Below are positions 50,963 to 57,936 of a DNA stretch of 64,000 bases, piece after piece. This DNA comes from Aequorivita aquimaris (GTDB lineage: Bacteria; Bacteroidota; Bacteroidia; Flavobacteriales; Flavobacteriaceae). How positions within the stretch are numbered: the stretch's first letter is position 1; every line of letters begins with the position of its first letter. Below the pieces are notes generated by a model. It was given only the letters and a program-made list of their open reading frames with translations. It made no database searches and was not told the origin of the DNA. Where the stretch lies: contig NZ_JRWG01000001.1 of assembly GCF_001573155.1 (NCBI RefSeq), positions 124,001 to 188,000 of the forward strand, in the 5' to 3' direction. The translations under genes and the position numbers were made by a program.

Positions 50963-51871
50963 ATGACAAAGTATAAATCATTTCTGAAAATTGAAAAAAC
51001 CGTTTCACTGCCCGTTGCTGTTGAAACGAATGCCGTTTTGGTTTCTTGGAAGGAAAGTCTTTTCATCTTAACAAATTCAATTGCAAAGAGAGAAACTTTT
51101 GTATTTAAAATAAGTGATTCTTTCACTTTTGAAAAAATTAAAACCCTTCCCATATTATCGACATCTGCTTATATTTTTGAAAGCCAAATAATTATTTCCG
51201 GCAGTGATAATGAGGGAAACGCCATAATTGTAGCTATAAATTTTTCCGGAGAAATTCTTCAAAAAATACCTTTGGAAATCACTCCCAGTATTTGGCCCAA
51301 GGTTGGCGGCACGGATAAAATATATGTTGCTTGGCAGGAAAAAACTGATGAAATAAAGCGTGGTATCTTAAATTTTAATAATTCTGAAATAGAACAAATT
51401 CAGCAAATACAAGTTGAAAATCCGCCAGCAAAACTCATCGCCGTCCCGAAAACCCTTTTCGCGATCATTTCAGAAAAAAACAAAACGATCGTAATTGATT
51501 TGATTACAAATGAGCAACATTCCTTAAATATTTCACAGTCTATAACAGTTGGGCAATCAAATGAAGATATTTATTTTGGATGGATGGAAAGCAACACCGT
51601 GTGTTTAAAATTTCAGCACAGTGAAGAGAAACATTGTGTTGCTTCAAAAAACGCAAATACCGGAAAACTACAGGCGATTTCGGGAAGCGAGGCCGCGCTC
51701 TGGCTACAAAAACAGGAAATGGACATTGACGGAAATTACCAATGGAAATCTGCATTTATTCAAAAAGATGTTGAAGTTTTTGAAATCGATAATTTCATAC
51801 ACACCGTTGGCGCTTGGAACGGGATGCTCGTCGCCGTTCAGGAATCGAAAATAATTTTCCTCAAAAAATAA
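50963..51871 (+). CDS. Hypothetical beta-propeller-like protein in the eCIS locus
   Basis: A 302-residue protein without signal peptide, composed of repeating short beta strands of about 40-45 residues each. Examples are 'VLVSWKESLFILTN', 'IYVAWQEKTDEIKRGILNF', 'LFAIISEKNKTIVIDLI', 'IYFGWMESNTVCLKFQHS' and 'GMLVAVQESKIIFLKK'. The pattern suits a six- or seven-bladed propeller. There are no catalytic motifs. It starts 17 nt after the DUF4157 effector gene, so it may be a chaperone, immunity or docking partner of that effector (inference). Confidence 0.55.
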   Translation: MTKYKSFLKIEKTVSLPVAVETNAVLVSWKESLFILTNSIAKRETFVFKISDSFTFEKIKTLPILSTSAYIFESQIIISGSDNEGNAIIVAINFSGEILQKIPLEITPSIWPKVGGTDKIYVAWQEKTDEIKRGILNFNNSEIEQIQQIQVENPPAKLIAVPKTLFAIISEKNKTIVIDLITNEQHSLNISQSITVGQSNEDIYFGWMESNTVCLKFQHSEEKHCVASKNANTGKLQAISGSEAALWLQKQEMDIDGNYQWKSAFIQKDVEVFEIDNFIHTVGAWNGMLVAVQESKIIFLKK

Positions 51872-51891
51872 ACAATTTAACAGATGAAATC

Positions 51892-52707
51892 ATGAAAAAA
51901 GACAAATATCTAAAAGAGCTGACCATTAACGAGACCCAAAAAAGACACGGCGACAATACTAAAAAAGATGTGATGAAAATACAGTCTTGGCTTTCACTCT
52001 ATGCCATTCAAAACCCCGAAAGTGGTACTGTAACCGGAATTGACGGCGATTTTGGCCCAGCAACCGAAAAAGCGGTCAAAAATTTTCAAAAGGCAACAAA
52101 AAGCAGCCAGAACGGGATAGTTACCCCACAACTTTTTGAAAAACTCTGCGAAGGCATGAAAGATGCCTTTGAAAGACCATTGCAGTCAATCACGCTAAGA
52201 AATGCAATGGTGGAAGCGGCTGAAAATCATTTAAGGAATGCCCCTTTCGAACTCGAAATAAAAGGACAATCCAACAGTGGCCCGTGGGTTCGGGCGTATA
52301 TGGACGGCCATGACGGTTCGCCTTGGTACTGGTGCATGGGCTTTGCACAAACAATTTTAGACCAAGCCGCCAGCGCGCTCGGGAAGGATTTCCGCAGCTT
52401 AATGCCGCTTACTTACAGTTGCGATACCGTTGGGACGACAGGTTTGAGCAAAGGGTTGTTGACGCGTTACCAAACGGTTCGCAACAATCCTTCGGTGATG
52501 AAACCGGGTGATTTTTTCCTTTTGCAAAAATCTAGATATGATTGGACGCATACAGGTATTATCATTTCCGTGGGCAACGACGTGATTGAGACCATTGAGG
52601 GAAACACCAACCAAGCGGGCTCCCGAAACGGGATTGCGGTTTTAAAAAGAACCCGAAATTTCAGAAAATCGAAACTGGATGTTTTCTCCATCGAGCCATT
52701 GGTATAG
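51892..52707 (+). CDS. Peptidoglycan-binding and CHAP-domain hydrolase in the eCIS locus
   Basis: A 271-residue protein. An N-terminal peptidoglycan-binding domain (about 20-85: DVMKIQSWLSLYAIQ...GIDGDFGPATEKAVKNFQKATKSSQNGIVTPQLFEKL) is followed by a CHAP-type amidase/peptidase domain (about 105-250). That domain has candidate catalytic Cys in WYWCMGFAQTI and His in DWTHTGIIISVG, with EGNTNQ after it. It has no signal peptide. It could cut peptidoglycan from within to release particles, or act as cargo. The ATG at 51892 is preferred, since the longer frame overlaps the preceding gene. Confidence 0.8.
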   Translation: MKKDKYLKELTINETQKRHGDNTKKDVMKIQSWLSLYAIQNPESGTVTGIDGDFGPATEKAVKNFQKATKSSQNGIVTPQLFEKLCEGMKDAFERPLQSITLRNAMVEAAENHLRNAPFELEIKGQSNSGPWVRAYMDGHDGSPWYWCMGFAQTILDQAASALGKDFRSLMPLTYSCDTVGTTGLSKGLLTRYQTVRNNPSVMKPGDFFLLQKSRYDWTHTGIIISVGNDVIETIEGNTNQAGSRNGIAVLKRTRNFRKSKLDVFSIEPLV

Positions 52708-52777
52708 TTTATTATTTTTTCAAAAGAAATTTTTCTAGATAATTATCTTTAAATTAGAAGCTTATATCAATTTTTCA

Positions 52778-55351
52778 ATGAAAGAAACTGAAGAAAAAAA
52801 ATCGTGGATTACAAAGCTGATTGATGTTGTGCATCGTCTTTTCAAATCTTTCAAAAACTTTTTTAAGTCTTCTATTTTAAGCCTTTTGGTCATATTGATC
52901 ATTCTTTTGTTGTTAACCCAAATGGATCAGGCCTTCACTATGATGGTCGATTTGATAGAGACCAAATGGGTTTCCCTGTTTTTGGCATTCTTTTTCATTA
53001 ACGGGCTGGCTGTTGCGCTTTCCCACTACCCTATTTATACCTATTATGCAGCTGATCTCAACAACAGTGGCGATTATACAAACTGGCACGCAAAGCACCC
53101 TTTAAACTGGTGGATTTTTAAAAAATTTACGGTCTATACTTTTACCACAGATAAGAGCTCAGGTTACAAACCCGATAACTGGGCCAATTATTTCCGCTAT
53201 TCCACGGGCATTTTAATACACATTGTTTGGATACACTTCATCATCAGCAGTTTTAAGCCAAACTTCATTTTTGAGGATTTCCCTTTTGATAAGGTGAAGA
53301 TTATTATTTATGTGCTGCTTCTCGTCCCTTTTGTACTTTATATCTATTTGAAGGAAAAAATCACCAGGTACGAAAGTGAAAAAACCACCGAAGAACTTCC
53401 TGAAAAGCTAATAAAATTCTACCGAAAATTGGCCCTTTGGTACCTAATCATTGCTATCCTGTGCGTTGTTCTGCTCATAAATACGCTTACTTGGGGCAAT
53501 TTCAGCCCGGGAGGGTTTATAATGCTGCTGTTGACCAGCTATGCCTTTATGTTCAATTACATTTTTTTCAGATTGTTGCGCTCCAAATTCAGTTTGATTT
53601 TAGATACGTTAACTAGCGCCAAATATCTTCCCGTACGGATATTTTTTGAAAAAATCCACTTTTTGGAAAAATCCGAGAACTATCTGTTAATGTTTTATTT
53701 GAACTTTTTAGTGGCCGCAATTTTTCTTTTTGTACTCACAATGGCCAGCATTTTGGGATGGCCGCTGATGAATGGCGTTCCCATTTTGCTCGCCTTCTTC
53801 TACTTTTACTATTTTGTATTGGCAAGTCTGGGTAAGTACTTTTTTGTTGCCAGAAAAAAACAATTGCTGAACACCAAAAGTTATCGTGCATTTTTGGCAA
53901 TTAACCTGATATTGATTGTTCTCATAATTATTACAAATTGTACCAATACCGAAGTCACTACCCACGAACTGGATTTAGTTGAAAACACAAAGACCGAAAT
54001 ACCCGAAGCAGTATTTTTGGATAGTCTAAAAGCAAAAAAGGACAACACACTTTTCTTTATAGCTTCACACGGCGGCGGGTTAAAAGCAAACGTTTGGACA
54101 CTTAATGTGCTGAACAAATTACAAACAAATACAGAAGGAAAACTGTTGAAACAAAGCATCGCCTTTTCGGGCGCTTCGGGCGGTTCGTTAGGTTTGGCGC
54201 TCTATACGGGGCTTTTCAAGGAAGATGCTTTGGATACGCTTCGCATCAAAAAAAAGATAGATTCCCTCGCAAAACAAAATTATACATCACTGGATTTAAC
54301 ACTAACGTTCGGGCTGGATACCTATCGAAAGCTGTGGCCGTTTAGCCAGCGTATCGGCTTACGCGACCGTCCATATTATGCAATGGTGAAATATCAAAAC
54401 AACATTCAAAACACGCCTTCAAAACATCTTTCCAAAGTCTCTTTTCGCGATTATTGGAAAGAAGCTTTCTTGAAAGGCGGCTATTTTCCGTCGCTCATTA
54501 TGAATACCGCCGGCCAAAAAGGAAACCGTGGCATTCTGTGGTCTGTGAGACAAAGAGATTTCAACGCAATTTTTCCCTATGCAGAAAATCTGGCCGATTT
54601 GGCGGGCAATAAAACCATTCCTTTTTACCAAGCGGTTTCCACTACCAACCGTTTCCCTATTTTCAGTCCGGCCGCAAAAATAAAGGGGCACGGCCATTTT
54701 ATCGATGCGGGGGCGATTGACAATAGCGGACTTTTGGGATGTTTGGATTTGCACCATTATTTACTTCGCAATCAGGTTTTGGGCGACAAACAGATTGCTT
54801 ATGTTGAAATTATAAACAGCAAAAGTCTGTATGTGAATTATTTGGTTGAAAAATTCAAAAAAGAAAACAAAATCCTTCACATCCACAAAAACGAAAACGA
54901 ATCGGATAACATAATCGTCGATTTGGAAACGGGGCTCAATCTTGATAAAATCCCCAACTACCTCAGTGATTATTTGACCAATTGGGAAGAAGCAGCCGAT
55001 GGAAAATTGCGTTATTTCAAAATTTTTATGCCGCACAAAGTCTCCATTGATGATGTGGAAGCGTTTTTTAAGGGCACGATTACAAATTCCAAAACCCGCA
55101 AAAAACTTGAAGTTTTTCTCGAAAAGGAAAACAATTTGATACTTTCCTTGACCGAAAAGCCAAACAAATCCTTTTTTGACCCTTGGGAATTTTACGAACC
55201 TACCCTTTCACGGCATTTAAGTATAAGCAGCTTAAATTATATCGATGCCATTTTAAAACATCCTTTGTTGGAAGAGCAATTTTCAGAAATCGAAAAAATA
55301 ATCAATACAAAAGCCATGGAAAAAAACAAAAATCCGGAAATCGCTTTTTAA
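52778..55351 (+). CDS. Polytopic membrane patatin-like phospholipase in the eCIS locus
   Basis: An 857-residue protein. The N-terminal half (about 30-395) contains about eight to ten hydrophobic helices. The C-terminal half is a patatin-like domain with an oxyanion loop SHGGGLKANVW (about residue 430), nucleophile elbow SGASGGSLG (Ser about residue 467) and the dyad Asp in HFIDAGAIDNSG (about 642). Such enzymes cleave membrane phospholipids. A weak -7 box (TATCTTTA, 52744-52751) before it suggests it may also be transcribed separately. The AAA ATPase gene follows by 16 nt. A lipase anchored in the producer's own membrane would fit a release mechanism for a particle without lysis genes (inference). 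Confidence 0.75.
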   Translation: MKETEEKKSWITKLIDVVHRLFKSFKNFFKSSILSLLVILIILLLLTQMDQAFTMMVDLIETKWVSLFLAFFFINGLAVALSHYPIYTYYAADLNNSGDYTNWHAKHPLNWWIFKKFTVYTFTTDKSSGYKPDNWANYFRYSTGILIHIVWIHFIISSFKPNFIFEDFPFDKVKIIIYVLLLVPFVLYIYLKEKITRYESEKTTEELPEKLIKFYRKLALWYLIIAILCVVLLINTLTWGNFSPGGFIMLLLTSYAFMFNYIFFRLLRSKFSLILDTLTSAKYLPVRIFFEKIHFLEKSENYLLMFYLNFLVAAIFLFVLTMASILGWPLMNGVPILLAFFYFYYFVLASLGKYFFVARKKQLLNTKSYRAFLAINLILIVLIIITNCTNTEVTTHELDLVENTKTEIPEAVFLDSLKAKKDNTLFFIASHGGGLKANVWTLNVLNKLQTNTEGKLLKQSIAFSGASGGSLGLALYTGLFKEDALDTLRIKKKIDSLAKQNYTSLDLTLTFGLDTYRKLWPFSQRIGLRDRPYYAMVKYQNNIQNTPSKHLSKVSFRDYWKEAFLKGGYFPSLIMNTAGQKGNRGILWSVRQRDFNAIFPYAENLADLAGNKTIPFYQAVSTTNRFPIFSPAAKIKGHGHFIDAGAIDNSGLLGCLDLHHYLLRNQVLGDKQIAYVEIINSKSLYVNYLVEKFKKENKILHIHKNENESDNIIVDLETGLNLDKIPNYLSDYLTNWEEAADGKLRYFKIFMPHKVSIDDVEAFFKGTITNSKTRKKLEVFLEKENNLILSLTEKPNKSFFDPWEFYEPTLSRHLSISSLNYIDAILKHPLLEEQFSEIEKIINTKAMEKNKNPEIAF

Positions 55352-55367
55352 ATAATATAAAATATAG

Positions 55368-56696
55368 ATGAAAGATACATCTGAAATTGAGCTAACTAAA
55401 ATTTTCAACTTTTTGGAAGCGGTCATTTCGTGGCGAATAAAAAATCCCATCTCAGATTTTGGGACGCAAGCACCTACTTTGGATTTAAAAAAACTGGGGA
55501 AATCAAAATTGGGCGAATTTTTAAAAGAAGAAAACATTTCACAAGCGGAAGCATTAGTTCTTCTTTTGGCCCTCGCACCTTCCATTTATCCGTCAATTTT
55601 GCTCGATGTGGTTTCAAAGGAATTCCCAAAAGGGACCGATTTTGTTGAGTTTGGCGGTGTAAAAGGGCAAAATCACCGCGGCATTCTTCCCACGGGCGAA
55701 ACCGTTCAATTTATTTTGGGGGGCTCAGATTTCACAAAAAGAATGGAGTGCATGGACTACTTTTCGGAAGCACATTTCTTCAACAAAAAAGATGTGCTTT
55801 ACCTCGAAAATGTACCTTCGGGAGAACCTATGATGAGCGGAAAATTAGTGCTTTTCCCAGAAATTATACACAAGCTCACCACGGGAGAGGTGCCGCCACC
55901 AAAATTGAGCACCCAATTTCCGGCGGAAAAACTTGAAACCCAATTGGAGTGGGATGATTTGATTTTAAGCGAAAAAACCTTGCAGCAAATAAAGGAGCTT
56001 GAATTTTGGTTGCAACACAACGACCATCTTTTCAAAAATTGGGGAATGGAGAAACGCTTGAAAGCAGGCTACCGAGTGCTTTTCCATGGACCAGCGGGTA
56101 CGGGAAAAACACTGACCGCAAGCCTTTTGGGAAAATACACCCACAAACCCGTGTATCGTATTGACCTTTCAACAGTGGTTTCCAAATACATAGGCGAGAC
56201 CGAAAAAAACCTTTCAAACCTTTTCAATAAGGCCGCGCATAAAGACTGGATTTTGTTTTTTGATGAGGCCGATGCCATCTTCGGAAAACGAACAAATGTT
56301 AGAGATGCCCACGATAAATATGCAAACCAAGAGGTTAGCTATTTACTGCAGCGCGTAGAATCGCATCCCGGATTGATTATTTTGGCTTCCAATTTTCGGG
56401 ATAATATTGACGAAGCTTTTACGCGAAGGTTTCAATCTATTATCGCTTTCGAAATGCCCGGTGCAAAGGAACGGGCTGTTATTTGGAAAACAAATCTTCC
56501 CGAAAAACTGAAAATTTCAAAAGAAATTGATTGGGAAGAAATTTCAAAAAAATACGAACTCACGGGCTCCAATATTTTGAACATCATCCAATTTTGCTGC
56601 TTACAGGTTTTAAGTGAAAAATCTGAAACACTTTCATTTAAAATTTTACAACAGGGAATCAGACGTGAGTTTTTAAAGGAAAACCGCACACATTAG
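55368..56696 (+). CDS. eCIS AAA+ ATPase (Pvc15/Afp15-like)
   Basis: A 442-residue single-AAA+ ATPase. An N-terminal winged-helix-like and variable domain (about 1-200) is followed by the AAA module. This has Walker A GPAGTGKT (about residue 242), Walker B ILFFDEADAIFGKR, sensor 1 LIILASNF and arginine fingers in DEAFTRRFQ. ATPases at the end of eCIS loci are needed for loading effectors or recycling particles in PVC. It is the last gene of the operon, and its stop lies one base from the stop of the convergent DUF2891 gene, so no terminator fits between them. Confidence 0.92.
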   Translation: MKDTSEIELTKIFNFLEAVISWRIKNPISDFGTQAPTLDLKKLGKSKLGEFLKEENISQAEALVLLLALAPSIYPSILLDVVSKEFPKGTDFVEFGGVKGQNHRGILPTGETVQFILGGSDFTKRMECMDYFSEAHFFNKKDVLYLENVPSGEPMMSGKLVLFPEIIHKLTTGEVPPPKLSTQFPAEKLETQLEWDDLILSEKTLQQIKELEFWLQHNDHLFKNWGMEKRLKAGYRVLFHGPAGTGKTLTASLLGKYTHKPVYRIDLSTVVSKYIGETEKNLSNLFNKAAHKDWILFFDEADAIFGKRTNVRDAHDKYANQEVSYLLQRVESHPGLIILASNFRDNIDEAFTRRFQSIIAFEMPGAKERAVIWKTNLPEKLKISKEIDWEEISKKYELTGSNILNIIQFCCLQVLSEKSETLSFKILQQGIRREFLKENRTH

Positions 56697-56697
56697 C

Positions 56698-57843
56698 CTA
56701 TTTTTCGTGAAGCGTATTTAATGCATAAATAGCGAAACTGCCCAGCCAGTGGCCGCCTTCGTAACTATCACCCACTAAGTTTGGATAGGAATAGGCCACG
56801 TGTTCATTCGCTAAATTTTCAAGATGTTTGTATTTCGGGTACCGTTTTGCCAAACCATAAAAAACCCAAGCCCTACTAAAGTTCAGGCCGTCCAAATGCA
56901 CTAATTTGCCGTCAGTACGGTCGCTTACCGCCCCTACTTTTAAATGATAGTTTTTATCAGCAAGTTGAGGCATAAATTTATCCAACCATTCTATAAACTC
57001 TTCTCCATCAGAATATTTTGCCTTTGGTGATAGTACGCGGCGCATGATGTCAATTTCTTCCAAACAAGGCGAAAGAAAATCATAGCCGCTGGGTTCCCAA
57101 TCAATAGGACAGTTTTCATCATTCATATAAAAATCGCGGGCGCGCTTTTCAATTAATTGTTTTAATTCCAAATCGCCCATAGTTTTAGCGTAGTCATAAG
57201 CGAAAGTCAATCCGAAGGCTGTATTGGTATGCTCACCCACTCGGATTGGGTAATTCAGTTTTGGAAGAAATTCTTTGTAACGAAGCACAATAATATCTGC
57301 CAATGGTTTCAGGTTTTGTTCCAAATCCTTCGCCATTGGGTCGTCCCAATTGTGTAATTCTTCGGAAAGTTTTAGGAGCCAAGCCCAACCGTAGGTTCTT
57401 TCAAAGGATTTATTGATGGGTTTTTCAAAAAAGGCAAGCTCGGTAGTCACATTTTCGGCTGTGATCTTTTCTTTCAGCAATTTTCTAACTTCCTCTGCCT
57501 TTTCCATTTCTGGAAATTGTTTCAGCAGCGTAACCATAGACCAATAGCCATGGACGGCGCTGTGCCAGTCAAAACACCCATAAAAGATAGGATGCACGGC
57601 GATTGGTTCCACCAAATCTGCTTTACTTTCCAAGGTTTCACCGGGTTTATAAGGATATTTTGTGCCTACGCATTGCAGTGGAAGCTCAATCAGTTTATTG
57701 GCTTCAGCTAATGTAAAGGTTGGTTCGGGAAACGTTTGTATGGAAGTTTCATCTTTTTTGGAAGTTTCTGAGCTATCTCTTTTCTGGTCTTTACAGGCAA
57801 AAAGAAGGATTACAGAGAAAAAAAGCAGATAGAATTTTTTCAT
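56698..57843 (-). CDS. DUF2891 family lipoprotein
   Basis: A 381-residue protein with a lipoprotein signal (FFSVILLFACKDQ, lipobox Cys). It is followed by the DUF2891 region: PIAVHPIFYGCFDWHSAVHGYWSMVTLLKQFPEME, YGWAWLLKLSEELHNW, PIRVGEHTNTAFGLTFAYDYA, PSGYDFLSPCLEEIDIMRRVL and YPNLVGDSYEGGHWLGSFAIYAL. The all-helical layout with these repeated motifs looks like an alpha/alpha-barrel sugar-enzyme fold, but the activity of the family is not known to me. The ATG at 57843 was chosen because it directly precedes the signal peptide. Confidence 0.8.
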   Translation of the reverse strand: MKKFYLLFFSVILLFACKDQKRDSSETSKKDETSIQTFPEPTFTLAEANKLIELPLQCVGTKYPYKPGETLESKADLVEPIAVHPIFYGCFDWHSAVHGYWSMVTLLKQFPEMEKAEEVRKLLKEKITAENVTTELAFFEKPINKSFERTYGWAWLLKLSEELHNWDDPMAKDLEQNLKPLADIIVLRYKEFLPKLNYPIRVGEHTNTAFGLTFAYDYAKTMGDLELKQLIEKRARDFYMNDENCPIDWEPSGYDFLSPCLEEIDIMRRVLSPKAKYSDGEEFIEWLDKFMPQLADKNYHLKVGAVSDRTDGKLVHLDGLNFSRAWVFYGLAKRYPKYKHLENLANEHVAYSYPNLVGDSYEGGHWLGSFAIYALNTLHEK

Positions 57844-57936
57844 AAAACTGTCGAATTTGGATAAAGATAAAGCCACAAATCCACGAACAAAAAATTATTC
57901 GTGGATTCGTGGTAAATAAATTTCTAAATATAAATA

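Noticed and set aside
30955-56696. Prophage or type VI secretion system
   Set aside because: There is no capsid, portal, terminase, integrase or lysis cassette. There are also no TssB/TssC pair, ClpV or TssJLM membrane-complex genes. The presence of DUF4255, DUF5908, CIS tape-measure and Pvc15-like genes indicates an eCIS.
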